Source: Clostridia bacterium
GTDB lineage: Bacteria > Bacillota > Clostridia > Christensenellales > UBA1242
Direction of reading: 5' to 3'
DNA length: 64,000 bases
Assembly: GCA_017467585.1 (NCBI GenBank)
Contig: JAFUSR010000004.1
Span: forward strand, 498,178-562,177
The position numbers and the translations under genes are program-made. Positions 1 through 7,663 of the stretch are shown here, in pieces; within the stretch, counting starts at the first letter, position 1, and each line of letters begins with the position of its first letter. Below the pieces are notes generated by a model. It searched no databases. It was not told the DNA's origin and was given only the letters and a program-made list of their open reading frames with translations.

Positions 1-2
1 TA

Positions 3-917
3 TTTTCTGCAATTTTAGGCACAATCAGGCGCAATTTTACTCAAATTATGTCGCCTTTGCTTACAATTTTGATAATTATCATGCTTGCGGTACTCTTCAA
101 AATTGTCAAACCAAAACTAGAAGAAAGCTCAGTCAGCAGGGCAATTTTTTTTATTTGTTATTCGAGCGTCATAATTGTTTTGGCAAGTTTAATGCATGGT
201 GTTTCTAATAATGTATATTCAGTCATTAGCAACATGCATAGCCAGTCTGCATCGGTCTTGCCAATCATATTGTTTGCAATGAATCTTGCAGGAGGAAGTG
301 TAAGTGTTAAAGCATATCAGCCAATGGTGATTTTGCTTTCTAACTTGGTTTCAACCATTTTTTTAAAAATTCTCTTTCCGCTTGCTGTTGCAATTTTTGT
401 TCTTTCAATTATAAGTCATCTTTCAACTAAAATGAAGCTTAACAATCTGATTGATTTTTTCAAGTCTTTGTTTAAGTGGATAATAGGCATCGTGTTCACA
501 ATATACATTGGCTTTATGACGATTCAAGGAATAACTGCATCGTCAGCAGATGGAATTAGCATAAAAACTGCCAAATATGCCATAAAGAACTACGTTCCAA
601 TGCTTGGCGGATATATAAGCGATGGTTTTGAACTTGTCAGGGCTGGGGCAGTGATAATAAAAAATGCAGTTGGCTTTGCAGGAATTGCAATGCTTGTTGG
701 GTCAATCATCAGCCCAATTTTGCTCATTGCCACTTTGCAACTCGCACTTAAGTTTTTAAGTGGAATAGTTGAGCCACTTTCTGATTCAAAGGTAACATCA
801 ATAATTTCAAGTGCAAGTTCCAGTTTGTCAATGATGCTCACAGTTTTAATTGGTGTGTTTTTAATGTTCTTTGTTTCCAACATGCTTTTAATGGTTTCAC
901 TTTCTGGGGTGATTTAA
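3..917 (+). CDS. spoIIIAE: Stage III sporulation protein AE (5' end outside window)
   Basis: A polytopic membrane protein of the SpoIIIA complex, which builds the channel linking mother cell and engulfed forespore. The reading frame is open from the first bases of the window, so the true start lies upstream; an internal ATG at 48 is not the start. Several hydrophobic segments can be seen, and the C-terminal half (the LNNLIDFFKSLFKWIIGIVFT stretch and the GGYISDGFELVRAG motif) fits the SpoIIIAE family. The stop overlaps the start of the next small gene (TAATG), and spoIIIAG and spoIIIAH follow, which confirms the operon. Expected sigma-E dependent expression in the mother cell is family knowledge. 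Confidence 0.9.
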   Translation, partial: FSAILGTIRRNFTQIMSPLLTILIIIMLAVLFKIVKPKLEESSVSRAIFFICYSSVIIVLASLMHGVSNNVYSVISNMHSQSASVLPIILFAMNLAGGSVSVKAYQPMVILLSNLVSTIFLKILFPLAVAIFVLSIISHLSTKMKLNNLIDFFKSLFKWIIGIVFTIYIGFMTIQGITASSADGISIKTAKYAIKNYVPMLGGYISDGFELVRAGAVIIKNAVGFAGIAMLVGSIISPILLIATLQLALKFLSGIVEPLSDSKVTSIISSASSSLSMMLTVLIGVFLMFFVSNMLLMVSLSGVI

Positions 918-1096
918 TGGAATATAAATTCAGGTCGCTTATAACAACAATTTGCGTGTGTGCAGTTCTTCGTGGACTTTTTGAAATCATTTCTCCAAAC
1001 AAAAAACAATTTGCCTTTGTTGATGTTGCAATAAACATAATTTCAACGTTTTCAATCTTTTCAGAAGTGATAAATTTGCTGCGAACAATGTTTTGA
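917..1096 (+). CDS. spoIIIAF: Short SpoIIIAF-position protein, 59 aa (truncated SpoIIIAF)
   Basis: The ATG overlaps the spoIIIAE stop (TAATG) and the frame reads MEYKFRSLITTICVCAVLRG and onward to a TGA at 1094-1096. It has two hydrophobic stretches (about residues 7-25 and 34-52), matching the two N-terminal membrane helices of SpoIIIAF. The family is usually about 170-210 aa with a soluble C-terminal domain, which is missing here. The next 136 bases hold no continuation of the frame. Identity rests on gene order plus the membrane hairpin. It could be a naturally reduced SpoIIIAF or a broken gene; the intact translational coupling argues that it is expressed. Confidence 0.6.
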   Translation: MEYKFRSLITTICVCAVLRGLFEIISPNKKQFAFVDVAINIISTFSIFSEVINLLRTMF

Positions 1097-1133
1097 AAAA
1101 CCGCAAAATTATTTAATATTTTTTAAAAAATGA

Positions 1134-1161
1134 CATATTTTTGTATAAATCAACATAAAAT
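1134..1161 (+). promoter_or_regulatory. Candidate sigma-E promoter for spoIIIAG-AH
   Basis: CATATT at 1134-1139 and CATAAAAT at 1154-1161 are 14 bases apart. This closely fits the sigma-E consensus (-35 ATATT core, -10 CATACAAT) known from Bacillus. It lies in the gap between the short spoIIIAF and spoIIIAG, about 70 bases before the spoIIIAG start. Confidence 0.45.
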
Positions 1162-1232
1162 ACTGCATTTTTTACAATTAAAGTTGTCATATCTGAAATC
1201 GCTTGTTAATATACATAAATCAGGAGAAACAA

Positions 1233-1757
1233 ATGTCACTATCTTCCGCAATAGACAAACTAAAATCGAGCAAAATGTTTAAAAACAAAAAAGTGGTCTA
1301 TGCATTTGTGATATCCCTTCTAGTTGTTGCTGCTGCAATTTGTTTGAGCTCATTTTCCAACAAACAAGTCAAACAAAACAAAACAACAGAACAATCTGAA
1401 GCCGCCGCTGTGTCATCACTGACTTTGCAATATTCAAAAGAGGTTTCGTCATCACTTCAAAACTTGCTTATGTCTGTCGATGGACTTTCCAATGTAAAGG
1501 TTGTTGTAATTGTCGAGTCTAGTCCAAAAATTGAATATCTGTTCACGGGAGCAGAGCAGAATCAAACAGTGGTTTATGACAAGCAATCTTCGGTTAGCCG
1601 GCCGGCGGTGGTCAGAGAACTTTTACCCAAGATAAATGGCATATTAATTGTGGCAAGAGGTGCAAACAATGTGTCGCTAAAAAACAAATTGATGATTGCC
1701 ATTTCTGCCACATACGGAGTGGACATATCAAGAATAGATATCTTGGAGGGCAAATAA
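1233..1757 (+). CDS. spoIIIAG: Stage III sporulation protein AG
   Basis: 174 aa ring-forming protein of the SpoIIIA mother cell-forespore channel. A short cytoplasmic N-terminus is followed by one membrane helix at about residues 21-42, a polar linker, then the soluble ring-building domain (SVDGLSNVKVVVIVESS ... VVRELLPKINGILIVARGA) typical of SpoIIIAG. The ATG at 1233 is chosen because AGGAGA at 1222-1227 lies five bases upstream; an in-frame TTG at 1203 has no such site. It sits between spoIIIAF and spoIIIAH as in other spore formers. Confidence 0.92.
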   Translation: MSLSSAIDKLKSSKMFKNKKVVYAFVISLLVVAAAICLSSFSNKQVKQNKTTEQSEAAAVSSLTLQYSKEVSSSLQNLLMSVDGLSNVKVVVIVESSPKIEYLFTGAEQNQTVVYDKQSSVSRPAVVRELLPKINGILIVARGANNVSLKNKLMIAISATYGVDISRIDILEGK

Positions 1758-1790
1758 GTGAAAATTTTTGGTTTTATTGGAGGAGATAAT

Positions 1791-2261
1791 ATGAGCAAGA
1801 AAAAGAAAATATTTGTTTTGGTTGCAATGGCACTTTTGTTGGTAGTAACAGGCTATTTGAACATTGCACTTAACAAAAATAACAATCAAGAAAATTTAAC
1901 AGCATCAACAACCGTAACTGCAAGTTTTTTATCTAGTTACAGATCTAGCAAACTTGCAACTCGAAACTCAATGCTAGAATATTATGATTCAATCATAGCT
2001 TCCGCCACCACACAAGCTCAAATTGCCGATGCAAACAACCTTAAAATGGAACTAGCAAAGCGCATGGAAAGCGAAACAATTTTAGAGAGTATGGTCATGG
2101 CGTCTGGCTATGAAGATGCAGTTGTAACAATTGCGGATGAAAACACAACCGTAATGGTTAAGTCAGACAATTTAACAGGTGATGATGTCTCTAAAATTTT
2201 AACAATTTTGGTTGGCGAAACAAAGGCTGATCCAACAAATGTCAAAATCATGAGCGTTTAG
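1791..2261 (+). CDS. spoIIIAH: Stage III sporulation protein AH
   Basis: 156 aa protein with one N-terminal membrane helix (about residues 6-24) and a soluble domain that would face the intermembrane space. In Bacillus SpoIIIAH binds SpoIIQ of the forespore across this space, joining the two halves of the channel. The C-terminal segment (ESMVMASGYEDAVVTI and onward) is the conserved YscJ-like domain. Start ATG 1791 has an excellent GGAGGAG site at 1779-1785; the upstream in-frame GTG at 1758 does not. Last gene of the spoIIIA operon and followed by a terminator. Confidence 0.92.
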   Translation: MSKKKKIFVLVAMALLLVVTGYLNIALNKNNNQENLTASTTVTASFLSSYRSSKLATRNSMLEYYDSIIASATTQAQIADANNLKMELAKRMESETILESMVMASGYEDAVVTIADENTTVMVKSDNLTGDDVSKILTILVGETKADPTNVKIMSV

Positions 2262-2265
2262 TCTG

Positions 2266-2298
2266 CAAAAAAAGGGCTGCGAAAGCGCTCTTTTTTTT
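2266..2298 (+). terminator. Rho-independent terminator after spoIIIAH
   Basis: A-rich arm, GC-containing stem closed by a GAAA tetraloop at 2281-2284, and a run of eight T. The stem has one mismatch. Confidence 0.75.
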
Positions 2299-2322
2299 GC
2301 ATATAAATTAATTTTAATTTAT

Positions 2323-2350
2323 TGCATATAGTTTTTTTGTGTGTTATACT
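2323..2350 (+). promoter_or_regulatory. Sigma-A promoter for the Asp23-nusB-xseAB operon
   Basis: TTGCAT at 2323-2328 and TATACT at 2345-2350 with a 16-base spacer, about 30 bases before the Asp23 gene start. Confidence 0.6.
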
Positions 2351-2380
2351 AATAGTGAAAAGCAAACATGGAGAGTTATT

Positions 2381-2749
2381 ATGAAAGATAATATCGCACT
2401 AGAAGCAGAAGGTGAAGTAAGTTACAAAGACAATGTGGTTTTAAGCATTGTTACACTTGCTGTTCAAGAAATCAATGGAATCGCCGGAATTTGTCGCAAT
2501 GCAATTCCAGCAATCAAAAGAGCATTTAACAAAAAGTTTCACAAAGGAATCATAATAGAGTTTGTTGAAAACTCCGTTTATGTTGATGTTTTCGTTAAAA
2601 TCAAATTTGGTTATTCTGTTCGTGATGTTGCGTTCAGGGTTCAAGAAAACATAAAAAATAGCATAGAGTCAATGACAGACTTCAAAGTAGGCGAAGTTAA
2701 TGTTCATTGTGCCGAAGTTGTGTTTACAAACGATGAAGAGGTAGTATAA
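2381..2749 (+). CDS. yqhY: Asp23/Gls24 family protein (YqhY type)
   Basis: 122 aa. The EGEVSYKDNVVLSIVTLAVQ start and GVNVHV-like end (KVGEVNVHCAEVVF) mark the Asp23 (DUF322) family. In B. subtilis yqhY lies next to nusB, as here, and has been linked to control of fatty-acid synthesis through acetyl-CoA carboxylase. The ATG at 2381 follows a GGAGAG site; the upstream in-frame methionine at 2339 lies inside the -10 region and is unlikely. The stop overlaps the next start (TAATG), so translation is coupled to the small membrane protein that follows. Confidence 0.88.
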   Translation: MKDNIALEAEGEVSYKDNVVLSIVTLAVQEINGIAGICRNAIPAIKRAFNKKFHKGIIIEFVENSVYVDVFVKIKFGYSVRDVAFRVQENIKNSIESMTDFKVGEVNVHCAEVVFTNDEEVV

Positions 2750-2991
2750 TGGAAAATTCATCAAAAGTTCGCAGTAGTTTATCTATGTCTACAGCATTTG
2801 CTGTCATATCACTGTGCTTAGCCGCAGTGTTTGCTGTGTTATACTGCTTTTTTGATGAAGGCTTAAAAACTTTGTTTTTAGTGCTGATGTGTGCATTCGT
2901 TGCTGCGTCAGTCATTTTTTTAGCTTTTTCTATAAAGCTAAATAGAGATGAGGGAAAAGCATTATCACAAAAGGTCAAAAAATCAAACTAA
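2749..2991 (+). CDS. Small two-helix membrane protein
   Basis: 80 aa with two predicted membrane helices (about residues 14-34 and 40-61) and short charged ends. It overlaps the stop of the Asp23 gene by the TAATG arrangement. I do not recognise a family. Asp23-family proteins are often anchored by a small membrane protein (AmaP), and a protein in this place and of this shape could serve that role, but no AmaP sequence motif is visible. The next gene is also a membrane protein with two helices at its N-terminus. Confidence 0.7.
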   Translation: MENSSKVRSSLSMSTAFAVISLCLAAVFAVLYCFFDEGLKTLFLVLMCAFVAASVIFLAFSIKLNRDEGKALSQKVKKSN

Positions 2992-3001
2992 GGATTAGTT
3001 T

Positions 3002-4099
3002 ATGGAAAAAACAGTTCAAAAGATAAAAAAATTATTTTGGTTTTACGCTCTTGCAATGGTTCTTGCTTTGGGCATAATTCCTCTTGCGATTTTTGTTCCA
3101 ATAGTTTGGTTAAAAGTTGTTTTGATTTTACTTGTTTTTGCTGCAAATGTTTATTTAATATGCTATGCATATTCAAAACTTAAAAAGCTTGAAAAACAAC
3201 TAGAAAAAGAAATAAAAGAACTTGAAGAGAAAAAGAAAAAGACAACACTTTTAGATGTCTATGGAATTTTAGGAATAAGTCCACAATATAAGCAAGATGG
3301 AACGCTGAAAGACATTTTTGAGCTGCTCGGAATTGAGCCTCAATATGACGAAAAAGGAAATAGAATTGAAACAATCTATGAGTTAATAGGTATCAATCCA
3401 CGATTCACGGCCGATGGCGTTGAAATTCCACTTGTGTTTAGAATAAAAAACAGAATCAATGCGCTTGTTAAAGCTTCTGCGGCCGTTCCACTTTATTATT
3501 TGCCACGTGATTTACTCATGCTAGGCTTAAGGCCATATCCAATGCAACCACTTCCTCCAGAAATAGAAGGAAAACCTAAAGACAATGGCGCTAAAAAGCC
3601 ACCAATTGTTATCAAAGTTGGCAGTTCAACAAAAGGCAAAACTTCAAAACCGGAAATGCCAAACTATCCTGCAGTGGCAAAACCTGCCAAAAAGCCAGAC
3701 AAAAAGAAGAGTGGTGGTTCTAAAGCTAAAGGGCCAAAGAAACCACAAACCAATAAGAAGAAAGATTATAAACCACATAAAGATAATGCTACAGCATTTC
3801 AAGGTGCAGCGGATGGAGGCTCTCAAAAGGCACAAAACACTCCAGAGCAACGAAATAAGAAAACATATAGTAGACCTAGAATCACAGAGCCACCAAAAGG
3901 TTCAAATACGCTTGTTCTTGGTGGACCAATTAATAACAAAATAGTAGAAGAACGTATTAATAATGCCAATCCCGAAGAGAGAGAATTTAGTGAAACTGCT
4001 AAGAACAACTTAAAAATAGCAACAACAACTACTACATATGCAAACATAAACAATAGTAGTCAAGAACAACATATAAACAGCGGGCCAACATTTGAATAA
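3002..4099 (+). CDS. Membrane protein with three 20-residue repeats and a Lys-rich tail
   Basis: 365 aa, no family recognised. Order of parts: two membrane helices (about 12-33 and 37-56), a basic coiled segment rich in Lys and Glu (57-80), three tandem repeats of about 20 residues (84-104, 105-124, 125-144) each built on a Y/F-E-L-L/I-G-I-x-P-Q/R-Y/F core followed by a D-x-G turn, a further hydrophobic stretch (about 145-185), then a long disordered tail of Lys, Pro, Gly, Asn and Thr. It lies in the Asp23-nusB operon, 10 bases after the small membrane protein. The tail could bind nucleic acid or wall polymers; that is a guess. Confidence 0.75.
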   Translation: MEKTVQKIKKLFWFYALAMVLALGIIPLAIFVPIVWLKVVLILLVFAANVYLICYAYSKLKKLEKQLEKEIKELEEKKKKTTLLDVYGILGISPQYKQDGTLKDIFELLGIEPQYDEKGNRIETIYELIGINPRFTADGVEIPLVFRIKNRINALVKASAAVPLYYLPRDLLMLGLRPYPMQPLPPEIEGKPKDNGAKKPPIVIKVGSSTKGKTSKPEMPNYPAVAKPAKKPDKKKSGGSKAKGPKKPQTNKKKDYKPHKDNATAFQGAADGGSQKAQNTPEQRNKKTYSRPRITEPPKGSNTLVLGGPINNKIVEERINNANPEEREFSETAKNNLKIATTTTTYANINNSSQEQHINSGPTFE

Positions 4100-4123
4100 T
4101 AAAATTGGAGAATAAGAATAACA

Positions 4124-4519
4124 ATGAATAGCCGAAAAGATGCGCGAGAAGTTGCGTTTAAACTAATTTTTGAATATTTGTTCAGTGGTCAAAAAAATGA
4201 CCTCACATTTAATGAACTTTCGTCTGAATTTGAACTACAAAGTGAACAAGACTATGTTTCAAAAGTCTATTATGGTGCAATAGAAAAAAGCCAAGAACTA
4301 AATGATATCATAAAGCAGCACGCAAAGGGTTTTAGTTTAGATAGAATTTACAAAGTAGACAAAGCCATTTTGTTTGTTGCGCTTTATGAAGTTTTATATT
4401 TAAAAAACATTCCATATAAAGTCAGCATAAACGAAGCTGTTGAACTTGCCAAAAAATATTCAACAGAAAAAAGCCCATCATTTATTAACGGAATTTTAAG
4501 CAAAGTTGAAAAAGATTAA
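4124..4519 (+). CDS. nusB: Transcription antitermination factor NusB
   Basis: 131 aa all-helical protein that binds boxA RNA with NusE (S10) in rRNA antitermination. The RKDAREVAFKLIFEYLF start and the INEAVELAKKYSTEKSPSFI segment near the C-terminus are family signatures. Length is normal. The ATG follows a GGAGAA site. The stop codon overlaps the xseA start (TAATG). In B. subtilis folD lies between nusB and xseA; it is absent here. Confidence 0.95.
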   Translation: MNSRKDAREVAFKLIFEYLFSGQKNDLTFNELSSEFELQSEQDYVSKVYYGAIEKSQELNDIIKQHAKGFSLDRIYKVDKAILFVALYEVLYLKNIPYKVSINEAVELAKKYSTEKSPSFINGILSKVEKD

Positions 4520-5700
4520 TGGAAACAATCAAACTAAACATAACACAACTTAACACCATCATAAAACGCATTATAGATGCCGAAGAATTTTTGCAAACCA
4601 TCAGTGTATATGGCGAAGTAACAAACTTCAAAGTGTCGGCAGGTAACGCGTATTTTGATATTAAAGAAGATGGTGCTCAGCTTGCGTGCATCAAGTTTGG
4701 TGCAACCGACTTAGACATACATAACGGGGATATGGTTCTTTTAACTGGCAGGCTTAATTATTATGTAAAAACAGGCAGGTTAAGTTTTATTGCAAGTCGC
4801 ATAGAACCTTATGGTCTTGGAGAGTTATACAAGCAATATTTGCTTTTAAAAGCAAAACTAGAAGCAGAGGGGCTGTTTGACGAGAGTCGCAAAAAAGAAC
4901 TTCCACGATTTGCGAACAAGGTTGGCGTTGTAACCAGCGAAACCGGAGCGGTAATTCGAGATATCGTTCATGTTGCGCGAAAGAAAAATCCGTTTACTGA
5001 CATAATTGTTTATCCAGCGCGTGTTCAAGGGGCAGGGGCAGAAAACGAAATTGTAGAAGGCTTAGAATATTTTGAAAACTCAGATGTAGATGTTGTGATA
5101 ATTGCAAGGGGTGGCGGCTCATTTGAAGACCTAGCACCATTTAACACCGAAAAACTTGCAAGAAAAATATTCGAATGCAAAAAACCAATCATTTCTGCCG
5201 TTGGTCACGAAACAGATTTTTCGCTTTCAGATTTTGTTAGTGACATGAGGGCCCCAACACCAAGTGTTGCCGCTGAAATAGCATTTTATGATTTTAGATT
5301 GGCTCTGGCTAATCTTCAAGAAAAAATAAATGGAATTTCAGATTCTGCAACAATGCTTGCAGACAAAAAGAGGGAACATGTTTACGACACTCAAAAACAA
5401 ATTTACGATGGTTACAAGGGGATTGTTGCAAACAGTTATTTAGAATATAAAAATCTTGTCAGTGACATGGCAAACAAATATGAACTAGCCATCACCGCAA
5501 ACAGGGCAAAATTAGATAAACTTGTTCTTGCAACTGAAAAATCTAATCCACTTACCATTTTAAAAAATGGCTATGCAATTGTGGAAAAGAGTGATAAAAA
5601 AGTTGCTCACTCAAGTGATTTAAAAATTAAAGACGACATAAAAATTAGATTTGACGATGGCCTGGTTAGTGCTGTTGTCACAAACAAGGAGGACTTATGA
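4519..5700 (+). CDS. xseA: Exodeoxyribonuclease VII large subunit
   Basis: 393 aa. N-terminal OB fold (about residues 1-100) for single-stranded DNA, then the catalytic domain with GVVTSETGAVIRDI, the DVVIIARGGGSFEDL motif and SAVGHETDFSL, all hallmarks of XseA. Degrades single-stranded DNA in both directions together with the small subunit encoded next. It is translationally coupled on both sides (TAATG with nusB, ATGA with xseB). Confidence 0.96.
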   Translation: METIKLNITQLNTIIKRIIDAEEFLQTISVYGEVTNFKVSAGNAYFDIKEDGAQLACIKFGATDLDIHNGDMVLLTGRLNYYVKTGRLSFIASRIEPYGLGELYKQYLLLKAKLEAEGLFDESRKKELPRFANKVGVVTSETGAVIRDIVHVARKKNPFTDIIVYPARVQGAGAENEIVEGLEYFENSDVDVVIIARGGGSFEDLAPFNTEKLARKIFECKKPIISAVGHETDFSLSDFVSDMRAPTPSVAAEIAFYDFRLALANLQEKINGISDSATMLADKKREHVYDTQKQIYDGYKGIVANSYLEYKNLVSDMANKYELAITANRAKLDKLVLATEKSNPLTILKNGYAIVEKSDKKVAHSSDLKIKDDIKIRFDDGLVSAVVTNKEDL

Positions 5701-5903
5701 CATACGAACAAGCTTATGCAAAACTAGAAGAAATTTCCCTTAAACTTTCTAGTGGAGAAATTGGTCTCGAAGAAGCAACAAAACTTTTTGAACAGGCAAT
5801 TGAACTTAGCAAAATCTGTTACGAAAAACTTAAACAAACAGAAGGACAACTGCTTGTTTTTAAGGGTGAATTAGAAAAACTAAAACCATTGACTGAAGTT
5901 TAG
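5697..5903 (+). CDS. xseB: Exodeoxyribonuclease VII small subunit
   Basis: 68 aa, normal length. The TYEQAYAKLEEISLKLSSGE and LEEATKLFEQAIELSKICY pattern is the helical hairpin of XseB, several copies of which bind one XseA. The ATG overlaps the xseA stop by four bases (ATGA), with a GGAGG site inside the end of xseA. Confidence 0.93.
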   Translation: MTYEQAYAKLEEISLKLSSGEIGLEEATKLFEQAIELSKICYEKLKQTEGQLLVFKGELEKLKPLTEV

Positions 5904-5914
5904 GAGAATATAAG

Positions 5915-7609
5915 TTGTTACAGAGCATAACCATAAAAAATATTGCGCTAATTAGCGACATAACAATTTCACTTGCGGGCGGTCTCAATGTTATCACTGG
6001 AGAGACTGGTGCCGGCAAGAGTTTGGTTATTGACTCAATTTCTCTTTTGCTCGGTGATAAAGCCGATAAAACTCTAATTAGCTACGACAAAGACTATGCT
6101 TATGTTGAAGCTGTTTTCACAACCAAAAGTGCTGCAATTCAGACCTTAATGTCTGAACTTGGACTAGAAAAAGAAGAAACAATAGTCATTTCTCGCAAGC
6201 TGTTTAAAGAGGGAAAAAATGAATGCAAGGTCAATGGGAAAAACTTTTCTCTTTCAATGCTAAAGAGACTAACTGCGCCCCTCATGGACTTGCATGGCCA
6301 ATTTGAACATCAATCAATTTTAAATGAGCAAAATCAGCTGCTCATTGTCGACGGAATTGCTGGAAAAGAGCATGCTGTAACAAAAGAAAAATTCGCATCA
6401 CAATTCGAAGAATACAAGGCTCTTAAATCAGAACTGAATTCTTTTACTGCCGACGACAACGAGCGCAACAGGCTTATTGATTTATATGACTATCAAATAG
6501 AAGAAATCGAAGAGGCAAATTTTCAGGTTGGCGAAGAAGAAAGTCTAAAGGAATATCGCCAAAAAGTTCTTCACATAGAAAAGATAGCCGACAGCTTAAA
6601 TAATGCCTCAGAGCTCGCCAATTTTGGATTTTCCGGAACTGGTGGACTAGTTGAAACCATAACGAGACTCATGAGCACAATTTCGCAGGTTAAACAATAT
6701 TCAAAAGAAATAGAAGAACTCTATAACAGACTCGACAGTGCAAAAATCGACATAGCTGATATTGTCGATTCAATTGATGAACAAAAAGACAACTTAGAGT
6801 TTAATGAGCAAGAGGCAAAACAAAATGAAGAACGCCTAGATTTGCTTAATTCGTTCAAAAAGAAATATGGTGCTAGCATCGAAGAGATAAACGCTTATTT
6901 AGAGAAGATAAAAGCAGAGAACACAAGACTTAAAAACTCAACAGAATATATTTCTGAGCTTAAGAGCAAAATAGAAAAGATAAAAACAGAACTTTATTCA
7001 CTTGGTGGTGAACTATCTAAAACAAGAAAGCAGGCTGCAGGCGTGTTAGAACAAAAAATAACAAAAGAGCTTTCAGAGCTTGCAATGAAGAACACCACAT
7101 TTAAAATAGAGTTTGATAACGTTGATTTAGATCAGTGCGACTCAACTGGGTTAGATAGGGTTGAATATTTGTTCTCAGCAAACAAGGGGCAACCAGCAAA
7201 GCCACTTAGCAAAATTATAAGTGGTGGAGAAATGAGCAGATTTATGCTCGCCGTCAAAAACATAACGGCCGACATAGAAAACATCGACACAATGATTTTC
7301 GATGAAATCGACACAGGTGTCAGTGGTGTTGTTGCAGAAGAACTTGCAAAAAAACTGTTGAAGATTGCGAAAACCAGACAGGTTATTTGTGTCTCTCACT
7401 TGTCGCAGGTGGCAAGCTATGCAACCGCACATTACTACATAAACAAGGTTGTTGAAAATGATAAAACCCAAACAAAAGTTAAACTTCTTTCTGAAGAAGA
7501 GAGACTTAAAGAAATTGCAAGGCTTATTGGTGGAACAATTTCGCAGCACTCGCTTGAACATGCCAGGTTTATGATTGGTTCAGCAAAAAGTTTTTTAGAA
7601 TCTTTATAA
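5915..7609 (+). CDS. recN: DNA repair protein RecN
   Basis: 564 aa SMC-like ATPase acting early in double-strand break repair. Walker A GETGAGKS at residues 29-36, a long coiled-coil middle part, the signature SGGEMSRFMLA, and Walker B DEIDTGVSG near the C-terminus. The start is TTG at 5915, eight bases after AGGAG; no ATG fits better and the family begins with the L-x-x-I-x-I-K-N-I-A-L-I motif seen here. It follows xseB by 11 bases, so it is probably in the same transcript, and it precedes spoIVB as in B. subtilis. Confidence 0.96.
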   Translation: MLQSITIKNIALISDITISLAGGLNVITGETGAGKSLVIDSISLLLGDKADKTLISYDKDYAYVEAVFTTKSAAIQTLMSELGLEKEETIVISRKLFKEGKNECKVNGKNFSLSMLKRLTAPLMDLHGQFEHQSILNEQNQLLIVDGIAGKEHAVTKEKFASQFEEYKALKSELNSFTADDNERNRLIDLYDYQIEEIEEANFQVGEEESLKEYRQKVLHIEKIADSLNNASELANFGFSGTGGLVETITRLMSTISQVKQYSKEIEELYNRLDSAKIDIADIVDSIDEQKDNLEFNEQEAKQNEERLDLLNSFKKKYGASIEEINAYLEKIKAENTRLKNSTEYISELKSKIEKIKTELYSLGGELSKTRKQAAGVLEQKITKELSELAMKNTTFKIEFDNVDLDQCDSTGLDRVEYLFSANKGQPAKPLSKIISGGEMSRFMLAVKNITADIENIDTMIFDEIDTGVSGVVAEELAKKLLKIAKTRQVICVSHLSQVASYATAHYYINKVVENDKTQTKVKLLSEEERLKEIARLIGGTISQHSLEHARFMIGSAKSFLESL

Positions 7610-7663
7610 CAAAAATACATAGTTTATATCAAAATTAACAAAACTACTTGAAGGAGTAGTTTT

